NCBI GenBank assembly: GCA_029582155.1
Contig: CM055899.1
Span: forward strand, 79,981,069-80,045,068
Reading direction: 5' to 3'
DNA length: 64,000 nucleotides
Source of the DNA: Panopea generosa
Taxonomy: Eukaryota; Mollusca; Bivalvia; Adapedonta; Hiatellidae
The notes under the pieces are model-generated. The model had not been told where the DNA came from. It did not search any database and saw only the letters and a list, made by a program, of their open reading frames with translations. A program made the position numbers and the translations under genes. This document shows, one piece after another, positions 49,986 to 61,628 of this stretch. Each line of letters begins with the position of its first letter. The first letter of the stretch is position 1.

Positions 49986-52079
49986 CAGACATTATCCCTA
50001 TATTACTTAACTATTATCTGCCAGGCTAAAGGCAGACATTATCACTCTATTACTTTACTAGATAACTATATTACTTTACTATAATCTGCGAAGCTCATGG
50101 CAGACATTATCACTATATTACTTAACTATTACATGCCAGGCTGAAGGCAGACGTTATCGCTTTATTAATTTACTATTATCTGCCACGCGCAAGGTAGACA
50201 TTTTGACTCCATTACTTTACTAGATTACTATATTATTTTTCTATAATCTGCAAGGCTCAAAGCAGATATTATCACTATATGCTTTTACTATTATCTGCCA
50301 GGTTCAAGGCAGACAATAACACTCTGTTACTTTACTATGATCTGCCAGGTTCAAGGCAGACATTATCCCTATATTGTTTCACGATTATCTGCCAGGTTCA
50401 TGGCAGACATTATCAATTTATTACTTAACTATTATCTGCCAGGGTCAAGGCAGACATTTTCAATTTATTACTTAACTTTTATCTGCCAGGTTCATGGCAG
50501 ACATTATCAATTCATTACTTAACTATTATCTGCCAGGGTCAAGGCAGACATTTTCACTATAGTACTTAACTTTTATCTGTCATGCTCAAGGCAGACATTA
50601 TCACTTGATTTATTTACCATTTTATGCCATGCTCAATGCAGACATTATCACTCTATTATTTTACTATCATCTGCCAGGTTCAAGGCAGATATATTCACTT
50701 TATTACTTAATTATTATCTGCCAGGTTCAGGGTAGACATTATCCCTATATTATTTAAATATTATATGCCAGGCTCAAAGCAGACATTATCACTATATTAA
50801 TTTACTATTATCTTTCACGCTCAAGGTGGACATTTCCACTATATTACTTTACTAGATCACTATATTACTTAACTATTATCTCCGAGGCTCAAAGCAAACA
50901 TTATCCCTATATTACTTTATTATTATCTGCGATTCTCAAGGCAGACATTATTACTATAATACTAAACTATTATCTTCCACTCACAAAGCAGACATTATCA
51001 CTATATTATTCAACAATAATCTGCCAGGTTCAAGGGAGACATTATCATTTCATTACATTACTATTATCTGACATGCTCAATGCAAACAATATCTCTCTAT
51101 TATTTTACTACATGTATCATCTGCCAGGTTCAAGGCTGATATAATCACTGTATTACTTAACTTTTATCTGCCAGGTTCAATGCAGACATTATCTCTTTAT
51201 AACTTAACTATTATCTGCCAGGCTCAAGGCAGACACTATAACTATAGTACTTAATTATTATATGCCAGGCTCCAGGCAGTCATTATCACTATATCAATTT
51301 ACGATTATCTTCAACGCTCAAGGTAGACATTTTCACTATATTACTTAACTATTATCTGCCAGGCTCAAGGCATACATTATTAATATATTGCTTCACTATT
51401 TTCTGCCAGGTTCAATGCAGGCATTATCAATTTATTACGTATCTATTTTCTGCCAGACACAACGCAGACATTATTAAAATATTACTTAACATTTATCTGC
51501 CAGGCTCAAGGCAGACATTTTCACTATATTAATTTACTATTATCTGCCACGCTCAAGGTAGACTTTTTCACTATATAACTTAACTATTATCTGCCAGGTC
51601 AAGGCAGAAATTATCACTATATTACTTTATCATTACTTGCCATGTTTTAAGGAGACATTAATGCTATATTAATTTACTAGTATCTGCCACGCTCAAGGTA
51701 GACATTTTCACTCTATTACTTTACTAGATCACTATATTATTTTTTTATAATCTGCGACGCTCAAAGCAGACATTATCACTATATTCCTTTACTATTATCT
51801 GACAGGGTCAAGGCAGACATTATTACTATATTGCTTTACTACTATCTGCCAGTTTCAAGGCAGACATTATCAATTTATTACTTAACTATTATCTGCCAGC
51901 GTCAAGGCAGGCATTATCACTATATTGCTTCACTATTATCTGCCAGGTTCAAGGCAGACTTTATCAATTGATTACTTAACTATTATCTGCCAGGTTCAAA
52001 GCAGACATTATCACTGTATTGCATCACTATTAACTCCCAGGCTCAAGGCAGACATTATCACTTTATTATTTAACTATTA

Positions 52080-52445
52080 TCTGCCAGGCTTAAGGCAGAC
52101 ATTATCACAATATTACTTAACTATTATCTGACACGCTAAAGGCAGACAGTATCACTATATTACTAAACTATAATATTCCAACCTCAAGGCAGACATTATC
52201 ACTAGATTAATTTACAATTATCATCCACGCTCCAAGTAGAAATTATCACTCTATTTCTTTACTAGATCACAATATTACTTTACTATAATCTGTGCTGTTC
52301 ATGGCAGACATTACCTTTATATTACTTAACTATTATCTGCCAGGCTCAAAGCAGACATTTTTCTTATATTACTTAACTATTATCTGCCAGGTTCAAGGCA
52401 GACATTATTTCTGTATTACTTCTATTATATTCCAGGCTCAAGGCA
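52080..52445 (+). repeat. Higher-order block 3 within the 47-bp array
   Basis: Closest to block 1; see there for the shared unit series. Confidence 0.85.
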
Positions 52446-53093
52446 GACATTATCAAAATATTACTTAACTTTTATGTGCCAGGCTCAAGGCAGACATGAT
52501 CACTATATTACGTTACTATTATAAGCCAGGCTCAAGGCAGACATTATCACTTTATAACTTAACTATTATCTGCCACGCTCAAGGTAGACATTTTCACTAT
52601 ATAACTTAACTATTATCTGCCAGGTCAAGGCAGAAATTATCACTATATTACTTTATCATTACTTGCCATGTTTTAAGCAGACATAAATGCTATATTAATT
52701 TACTAGTATCTGCCACGCTCAAGGTAGACATTTTCACTATATTACTTTACTAGATCACTATATTACTTTACTATAATCTGCGACGCTCAAAGCATACATT
52801 ATCACTATATTACTTTACTATAAACTGTAAGGTTCAAGGTAGACATTATAACTATATTTCCTAACAATAATCTGCCAGGTTCAAGGCAAACATTATCACT
52901 TAATTACTTTACTATTTTCTGCTACGCTCAATGCAGACATCATCACTCTATTATTGTACTATCATCTGCCATGGGTTCAAGTCAGACATTATCAATATAT
53001 TGCTTCATTATTATCTGCCAAGTTCAATGCAGACATTATCACTTTATTACTTAATAATTATCTGCCTGGCTTAAGGCAGACAATATCACTATA

Positions 53094-53455
53094 GCACCGA
53101 CACAGATTTGGCTAAGAAACTGCTATTAGTAATGGACTTAACTCAACACCGAAACAGACTCGGCGCAGAAACTTGTTTTAGTAATTAACTTAATTCATCT
53201 ACGACACATCCTCGGCACGGAAACTTCTATTAGTTATGAACTTAACTCAGAACCGACACAGACTAGGCACAGAAACTTATATTAGTAATGAACTCAACTA
53301 AAGCACAGACACCGACTCGGCACAGAAACTACTATGAGTAATGAACTTAACTAACCACCGACACAGTTTCGGCACAGAAACTTCTATTAGTACTGAATTT
53401 ATCTCAGCACCGACACAGACTCGACAAAGAAATTTCTATGTGTAATGAATTTAAC
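53094..53455 (+). repeat. 52-bp satellite, about 7 units
   Basis: Unit caccgacacagactcggcac, agaaacttctattagtaatg, aacttaactcag, repeated every 52-60 bp. It starts at the base where the 47-bp array ends (tatcactatag / caccgacacag). Confidence 0.9.
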
Positions 53456-53465
53456 TTCACGGCAC

Positions 53466-55690
53466 ACATAAATACACCCCCTTGCCAAACTCTTGGGTTC
53501 TCTGGGGCACTACCAGGCGAATGTAAAAAACACAACATTCAAACCACACGTGCAGGCTGGCTCAAGCGTCACCTGTTTCCGATCGATCGCCCTGTCTAAT
53601 ACCACAAAGTCAAACACCTTTTGTAGACATACTTCTAGATACACAGTTAAAAGCTTGCATTTTAAATGGAGCCCAGACACCCCCTAGCGCTTGGGAGTAC
53701 GCCAAAGAACCCAAGAGTTTGGTAAGGGAGTGTATTTGTTTGTGCCGTGAAGGCGCCCCGACCTCGACGGTTCTCCCCAAACGCGTTAGAAACAGGCTAG
53801 CCTTGCAAAACACACAAAAGTTAAACAACTCGTACAGGCGTTCTATTTGACACACACTCAAAATCTTGCTCTCTGAATGTACCCCAGAACAATTACTTCC
53901 ACCTGCAAGGACGCCATAGAACCCAATAGTTTGGTAGGGTGGTGTCATTTTAGGCGATGGGAAGACCGTGCAGGCCGGCTCAAGCGTGACCTGTTTTCGA
54001 TCTATGACCCTGCCTAATACCAAAAAGTCAAACAAGTCGTGTCGGCGTCCTACTAGACACACAGTTAAAAGTTCGTCCTCTAAGTGTAGCCCAGACACCC
54101 TACTAGTGCCTTGGACGCGCGACAAACAGGCTAGCCTTGCAAAACACACAAAAGTTAAACAACTCGCACAGGTGTTCTATTTGACAAACACTCAAAAGCT
54201 TGCTCTCTAAATGTAGCCAAGAACGACAACTTTCGCCGCCTGGGAGTGCGCCATAGAACCCAAGAGTTTGGCAAGGGGGTGTCATTTGTTCGATCTGTTT
54301 GACACACACTCAAAAGCTTGCCCTCTAAAAGTAGCCCAGACATTCTACTAGTGTCTGGGAGTCCACCAAAGAACCCAAGTGTTTGGCAAGAGGGTGTATT
54401 AGTGTGTGCCGTGAAGGCGCTCAAGCCTCGCCGGTCAAGCCCAAATGCGCTAGAAACAGGCAAGCATTGCAAAACACACAACATTCAAACAACTCGTGCA
54501 GGCGTTCTGTTTGACACACACACAAAAGCTTGCCCTCTAAATGTAGCCCAGACACCCTACTAGCACCTGGGTGTGCTCCAAAGAACCCAATAGATTAGCA
54601 AGGGAGTGTTTTTGTGTGTGCCGTGAAGGCGCCCCAGCCTCGACGGTTTGCCCCAAACGCGTGAGAAACAGGCTAGCCTTGCTAAACACCAATAAGTTAA
54701 ACAACTCGTACAGGCGTTCTATTTTACACACACTCAAAAGCTTGCTCTCTAAATAAAGCCCAGATCGACTTCAGTCACTTGAAAGTGCACCATAGAACCC
54801 AAGAGTTTGGAAAGGGGGTGTCATTTAAGGCGCCGGAAAGATTGCGCAGGCTGGTTCAAGCGTCACCTGTTTCCGATCGATCGCCCTGCCTAATACCAAA
54901 AAGTCAAACAAGTCGTGCAGGCGTCTTACTAGACACACAGTTAAAAGCTTGCCCTTTAAGTGTAACCCAGACACCCTACTAGCGCCTGAGAGTCCGCCTA
55001 AGAATCCAAGAGTTTGGCAAGCGGTTGTTTTTTTGTGTGCCGTGAAGGCGCTCAAGCCTCGCCGGTCCGGTCAAATGTGCGAGAAACAGGCTAGTCTTGC
55101 AAATCACACAACATTTAAACAACTCGTACAGGCGTTCTATTTGACACACTCACAAAAGCTTGTCCTCAAAATGTAGTCCTGACACCCAACAAGCATCTGG
55201 AAGTGCGCCAAAGAATCAAAGAGTTTGGCAAGGGAGTGTATTTGTGTGTGCCGTGAAGGCGCCCCAGCCTCGACGGTTCGCCCCAAACGCGCGAGTAACA
55301 GGTTAGCCTTGCATAACACACAAAAGTTAAACAACTCGTACAGAGGTTCTGTTTGACACACACTCAAAAGCTTGCTCTCTAAATGTAGCCCAGAACGACT
55401 CCTTTCGCCAGAAAGTGGCCATAGAACCCAAGTGTTTGGTAAGGGGGTGTCATTTTGTGCGCATGGAAGACCGCGCAAGCTGGCTCAAGCGTCACCTGTT
55501 TCCAATCGATCGACCTGCCTAATACCAAAATGTCAACAAGTCGTGCAGGCGACCTACTAGACACACAGTTAAAATATTCCCCCTCTAAATGTAGCCCAGA
55601 TACCCTACTTGCGCCAAAGAACCAAATAGTTTGGCAAGGGGGTGTATTTGTGTGTTCTGTCAAGCCTCGCCGGTCCGGCCCAAATGCAAC
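53466..55690 (+). repeat. ~211-bp satellite in a trimeric higher-order repeat (~630 bp)
   Basis: The marker ccaaagaacccaagagtttgg (with variants) starts at 53702, 53914, 54251, 54366, 54578, 54790, 54997, 55208, 55419 and 55614. From 54366 the spacing is about 211 bp. Three monomer types alternate: A with tcaagcctcgccggtc (54420, 55047, 55659), B with cctcgacggtt (53758, 54635, 55267) and C with gatcgccctgcctaatacc (53581, 53999, 54875, 55506). This gives an A-B-C cycle of about 630 bp. The first 0.9 kb is less regular (C-B-C, a truncated B, and a short interval of 115 bp). Minus-strand frames up to 179 codons arise here, but their frame changes with each monomer. Confidence 0.9.
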
Positions 55691-57406
55691 AAATAATTTA
55701 TGCGTAAGATGTTCAATAGTTTACATTCTTGTCATGACATTATTACTTTCGTTCATATCCCATTGGTGTATACCAGTGAACGGTCAATTCTAGCGTCAGA
55801 CATATTTTACGATACAAACTGTGTTACCGAGATATTACGATAGGTTATGACGAATTTGGTTCCGATTCATACCGAAGCGATTCAGCCTCATTGTAATGGA
55901 CACGATTCAAACAGGCAATAATTGCAGTTTTGTTACCCTGCTTAAAATACGGATAAAACAATTATATATTTAGTATGCATATTACTAGAACTATGTTATC
56001 ATGTTCTGTATTGTTAATAAATAAAACATATATATTATTCAACAAAATAGTTGCTATGCAGAGTTTAAACGAACATAATCATATCATAATAACTTTTTAT
56101 GTGTATGTGTAGCAAAATTACCAAGGGCCGACAGCTCACAAGGGTAGAATACAATCATACACAGTGTAAAATTTACAATTTTAATATAACATGAATAAAT
56201 GTACGAATATACAAGTATACAATATATACAAAGTAAAGATAATAACTCAACACAAAAAAACACAGCTGGTTTAAAAAAAATCCTATGGTGGTATTAACAC
56301 TTTTTTTCACACAGTTCTGCCTCCTACACGTACGTAACCTACATCGCGATCCAAACTGCTTTTATCATTCGAATGTTTTATAAAAATGCACTAGATACTT
56401 CCCGCGTCGGGATACCGTAGATTTAGCATCACTCGTCCCTTGCCGCGATGGCTATATAACTGGGTTGTCTCCCCTAGAACTCTATACTGAGTATATGGCT
56501 TTACGTCGCCCCGTACCGACTTTCGAACGTATTCCGACTTCAGGAACATCAAGTCGTCCATATGACGAATATGTGGGTTGCTGTCATATGACTGTACTGC
56601 CACCAACTGACTTCCTATCACGTCTATACGTCATTAACGTAGCGGGCACATTCCTCGCTTACGTCTAAAACGGGACATATGCCGTTATGTACTGGAACAG
56701 TAACATGCTCAATCTTTCTCGTCACAATAACACCCACAGATGATTCTGCTAACTGGACCTTGTTTCCATAACAGAGACAGCATTTATAGCAAAACCGTCC
56801 ACATACCTTAGTGAATTCCATGTAAATCATGAAACAACAAACCCTCAATACAACGTACGAAGCGGATTTTACGCTATAAGGCCAGTGTAAACCTCAATTA
56901 GTTTTATGACAAATAAACCCGTTTAATTAATTCAACTTTCTTAATACTTAATGGAATTTGATGAACTTAGCTTCAAAAATGATTTATTCTTTAATCAAAG
57001 AATGAAAATGTAAAAATATCTTAAAAACGTTGCTCCTATCTATCAATACGTTTAACAATTCCAAGCTACCTGACCTAAATAAAGCCTATATCCCTACAAT
57101 GGACACGTACTAGCTGACACTAATAATTTAGGCCACAACAACCTAACTATTTTTTTACAGTATGTTCTTTAAGCCATACTTAACAAACACATTTTAATTA
57201 TCTGGCAATTTAACATATACAAAATGAGTGTTGACTTGAGAGTTTAATTCCATTATAATATACACTATACACTAGCAATAATACCGATACATAGCTTGAG
57301 TATATTAATGTCTTTAATGTCATTTCCAATGTCATTTCCAATGTAATAAAAAGTCTTTCTTTTAATTTTAAATATAGAGTGTTTCCATTTGATTAATATT
57401 AAACAT

Positions 57407-57410
<4 letters not shown>
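55691..57410. other. AT-rich DNA; unrecognised GC-richer island at 56.39-56.87 kb
   Basis: The island 56390-56870 has two adjacent minus-strand frames of 74 and 76 codons in different frames (ending NGICPVLDVSEECARYVNDV and KGRVMLNLRYPDAGSI). I recognise neither. Base composition there differs from the flanks (more CpG), so it could be an exon remnant or another repeat. The rest shows nothing, apart from a 15-bp duplication (gtcatttccaat) near 57320. Confidence 0.35.

Positions 57411-57458
<48 letters not shown>
57411..57458. repeat. (TA)n microsatellite
   Basis: About 23 TA units. Confidence 0.95.
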
Positions 57459-57462
<4 letters not shown>

Positions 57463-57539
57463 AGAAATGAATTACCCTATATAGACATTTCAAGGAAGTA
57501 AATCCGGATTTTCGAAATTTTAAAATTAGCTTAAAGTGC

Positions 57540-57790
57540 TCTCAGTCCCTCCTCCCATATATCTTGCCTATATATACTCGAAGGATATCTATAATGTCAA
57601 AAAAATATGATGAAAAGGGATGTCCTAACTTGGGCTATAATCCTAGGTTAAACTAAAATACAATTCCCGCTTTAAAGTTGCAACTCGTTATTGCTTTATA
57701 AATATATTGCACGATTTTGTTTTGATTTCAGTTTGATCCGCAACGCAGGTTTACACATTGTAAAATGAATTTCATCTTAGAAAGAGTCAG
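57540..57790 (+). repeat. Diverged dispersed repeat, copy B
   Basis: Counterpart of 16510-16755, same orientation: atcttgcctatatatactcg, aaagggatgtcctaacttgg, taaagttgcaac, acacattgtaaaatg, tttcatcttagaaagagtc. Confidence 0.6.
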
Positions 57791-60700
57791 ACTGACAATG
57801 TGAAGGTCGTAAAGCAGTATGTTGTAGTGATGTCTAATTTTAAAATGGGGAATCCGTTAACCCTTCCATTTAAATATCAGTTGTGTCATGTTTTGGTGGA
57901 TTTGATATATCAAACCATTAGAATTTTATCTATTTATAATAATGAGATGCATTTTATCCACTTAAGACATTTATAGAGTTCCACCATATATACTACCTTA
58001 AAGTAATATGATATTGGTGTATCTGTGTTTTTGGTTGACACAATATTAAAGAAGATATTGCAGTAAAACAAAACGTTATGCAGCGAAGAAGAGTTGACCT
58101 AATTAAGAATAAACAAATATTTTCTATACATAATACCCATTGTAACGCTGATAAATCTGATTAACATTTAACCATAACCAAACTTCGGGACTGGAATTAT
58201 GTTTTTATGTATCTTAAAAATGCACAGGTATATGTTGCTTTGACAGTTATCATTAAGATCGCAACAGAATAATATAATAACAAGTTAAGTTGGCTTTACA
58301 AGTACCCCACATTAAATTAACATGGCATTGTAAGAATATTAAGACATACCTTCTGGATAGTTTTCTTTACATAAACTAAATCATATATACTTGATCTGTA
58401 TTACAATTTACTAACTTTGCATTGTATATGTTATCCACTGAATGAAATACACTTGACCTATAGGTCGTTCTAAATTGTTTGACCTTAGTGATCAGCATGA
58501 TTCATATGTATTGCTATGTTGATTAACATAACTGATTCACTGTTGCAACACATGTTTACTTGAATTCTTCACCGTGGTTTTCTGTAAGAAAGATCACATC
58601 CCTTCCATCAAAGAATATTCTTCTGTAGTGATAATTTCTGCATTCATGTTCCAATTTAGTAATCAAGATATAAGGCAAAACGTGCTTTACATATTTTTTT
58701 CGTAAGGTCAATGAATTGTCTTCAAGAACCAAATGTGATGGAGCAACTGGATATAATTTCTCGATTTCTGGTGCCGTTTCATGATGACAGTAAACGTATC
58801 CGCAAGATTTTAATGGTATTGAATCCCTTTTGGTCTACTTTTGTCTTGGACAAGTTCCAGACCATCACTTGACTGTTAATTACTCATAACTCTAGAGTAT
58901 GACCGATTCCATGTGTTTAGAAGGGTCAAAAGCCGTACCAGATCTGAAGGTCGGAGTAAAAAGAATAGAAAACAGTTCATGAACTCTACGTAAACATAAA
59001 TTTGTGTTTCCTATGACATTCTCATATTTGCTAAATACACTGATCCCTACCGTGTATAATACATGCGATAGTACACATGTAGATCATCAGCATAGTTTTC
59101 AGATATTGCTATATAACCTTTCTATTCTCTCTCAGAAAATATCTATGTATTGACACAAGGCAATAAATAAAAGCATTCGATTTTTTTTAAATGATAACAA
59201 TCGATCTTCATAAACATGTACTAGTAGTTGCTATAATAAGTCCAACAATTCCTATTTACACTTGAATAGGACTTCAATAGTAAGTTAATCTTTTCTTATA
59301 TACTGATACACATTTGATATGATTTTGGTATCAGATAATGCGAGCTGCATTTCTCTTCAAAATAAACTTTGGCTCAGACTTAAAAATGTCTGTTTCGGCA
59401 AACTAATTACTGATTTTCCAGGAGTTATTATTTCATATACATCAGCGTTTAGCCATTATATTTCCAAAGTCTTGCAATACAACTGTTACAGTTTTCAACT
59501 TAAAAAATATATATTCAAAAATTTATAGAGTACCGTCTATGTAATGCCATTTATATGTACTGCTTCACTGAAAAATGGCAGGAAGAGTTATACACATTCG
59601 TCTGCAAATACATATTATCAATAACAATATAACCGCCTAATGATGGAATGGCTTTTCAAATATATGTTTTGGTCAAGATGATGAAATATCAATATTTCTA
59701 AAGTTGCTGAAGATTCCATGATTTTAAATTTTACTGGTTCAGTAGATGTTCAGTGCTGAAAGTTTATTTTTCCAATCCAATTATTTTATATAAAAAAGTT
59801 GACTAGCCCTATTTTTTCATACGATTGCATTCTGTATCATGTACTATAGTGCTGTGTAAACACGGATCATATTATACGATACAAGAGTCTGCAGAGAGAT
59901 AACCAGTTCAACTAGTAACTTTGGCCGTGTAGCCCGACGGATAGTTATGCCTAATTTAATATATATATTGGTATTATTTTACTGACCTCTGATGTGACAA
60001 ATACAACCTCACCTGTGATATTAAACCATGCATAACAAGTTTACAAATAAAACCTTTATTGCCACAATACTCCTCATTACTTCCCATTATTAGTTATTTT
60101 AACAAATATAGACTTCCTGGTACTACTGAAGATGCATTTCTATTAACAATAATTTTATAGCTACCAAGTCTCCGTGTGACTTTAACATAATTTCCTTTCT
60201 TCAGTGTTATATTATCTTTTTGTAGTAGCACATTGTGTTAATCATTATTCCAGTGACAGTTTCAGTGATTGATTTGACACATAGCAATCTTCAATTTAAT
60301 ATGATAATATTGTATTAGGTTAGTAGAAAAGAAAAAGTTTTGGGGAGAGGGGGAGTAAGTCTAATTTGGGAACTTGATTTCGTCATTTAATTATGCTTAA
60401 GATATATTGATTAATCATATTTTAATATCTCAATACAAGTCAGACTCAATGTTAAATATGAGAGTTCGCATTATATTTGCCAACAATCAGGTAGTTGTAT
60501 ACCACATACCGTATTGCTACCAACATGATTACACAAAGATTTCGAGGACCAGGACATTCAATATGCTAGGCATTGAGTGATGAAGCTTAACTGTTATTGT
60601 GATACACTGCTGTAATGCCATTGGACAAACCTTATGTCAAATTCATTGTCTCAATATCCCCTTCATTTGTAGAAGCTACACACAGCACATCTATTAAATA

Positions 60701-60915
60701 ACATGCAGCTGCATTTTGGATAAAATACTGAAGAATGGTTAGTAAGGTCAAGTTCATTCCAACTATGTATATTGAAAAATACCCATCAATAACAAAAAAA
60801 CAGTAAAGCATTGTGTGTATGATGACCTTACATTTCAAATTACTTTGATTAATACCCTAAAATAAAGGTTAACAAATAATAAAAGAATATGATATATTTT
60901 GATCATTCCCAATAT
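57791..60915. other. AT-rich DNA without recognised features
   Basis: About 3.1 kb with no open frame above 70 codons that I recognise and no clear repeat structure. It may be intronic or intergenic. Confidence 0.5.
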
Positions 60916-61600
60916 TTTGCTAGTTGACCTTTGACCCATGACCTACATGAATAATACATATCATTTAAAGCAAACTAAAAGACATATGTAAAATGAATTG
61001 GTTTTGTGTTAAAATATATAACAAACATGAATATTGCTATTTTCTATATATATCAGTTCCAGCATTACATTTTGCGTATACTACTATTCGGTGACCTTTG
61101 TCCTTTTAAGTCCGTCAAGTTTGATGTATATTTGGTATTTGCATCATAACAACAGAACATGTTGGGTTTATATTTGTATAATGACATAAGACACATGTTA
61201 CGCAATAAGGCTATAACAATTTAATATTATTTCGTATTTTAAAGCAAATTTTTCAATATTTCAGTTGTTGACCTTTGACCCAATGACTTCAATGAAAGAA
61301 TAAATGTTATTCTTTTATGCGCATGCCATTTGTAATTAAAAATAATGATGGTCAAAACAATTAAAAGATATATCAAATATGATTGATTTTGGTATTATCT
61401 CGTCCAATTAAAAACTTTGCTTGTGGTGACCTTTGACCTAATAACTCAGTCAAAAGGTCATTTTTTTTGGCAACCGATTATTTCTGATATAGGTTATAGT
61501 GGTTATTTAGCCCGGCTGCCGTCAATGAGCACGCCGTACCTCATGCATCAATTTCTTGCTAAATATTTGATAAACTTCACCAGACTACATATAAAGGATA
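60916..61600 (+). repeat. Diverged ~170-bp tandem repeat with TGACCTTTGACC motifs
   Basis: Four units, each opening with a DR1-like motif: 60925 (tgacctttgaccc), 61092 (tgacctttgtcct), 61269 (tgacctttgaccc) and 61427 (tgacctttgacct, a perfect DR1). Spacings are 167, 177 and 158 bp. The remainder of each unit is AT-rich and diverged, with atgaa-, aaaagacatat- and gattgattttggta-like pieces. Confidence 0.65.
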
Positions 61601-61628
61601 TGAATTAAAACAGTTTATGACAAATAAA

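Larger units (their letters stand above)
25494..53093 (+). repeat. 47-bp satellite array, about 27.6 kb
   Basis: The consensus unit is ctgccaggctcaaggcagac, attatcactatattacttaa, ctattat, 47 bp, repeated about 590 times with 5-25% divergence between units. Each unit has a potential hairpin: TCTGCC, 8-base loop AGGCTCAA, GGCAGA. Frequent variants are ctgccacgctcaaggtag; ctgcgaggctcaaagcag; ctgccatgctcaatgcag; and a longer unit carrying an extra actagatcactatattactt segment of about 25 bp. Variants occur in preferred orders (higher-order structure). Only one interspersed element, a SINE at 29670-29920, interrupts it. The plus strand has few stops (mainly TAA in cttaac), so many plus-strand frames of 60-150 codons arise. 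Because 47 is not a multiple of three, they would cycle through all three frames with a 47-residue period. I see no evidence of protein coding. Confidence 0.97.

Noticed and set aside
25494..53093. Dozens of 60-152-codon plus-strand frames
   Set aside because: They follow the 47-bp unit, change register with it, end wherever a unit carries cttaac, and show no independent domain.
25494..53093. CRISPR-like array (repeat plus variable part)
   Set aside because: Units are contiguous with no unique spacers of constant length. The variable positions are ordinary substitutions, and the DNA is eukaryotic.
53610..54149. 179-codon minus-strand frame rich in Cys and Leu
   Set aside because: It lies wholly within the 211-bp satellite. 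The same peptide pieces recur in different frames in neighbouring monomers.
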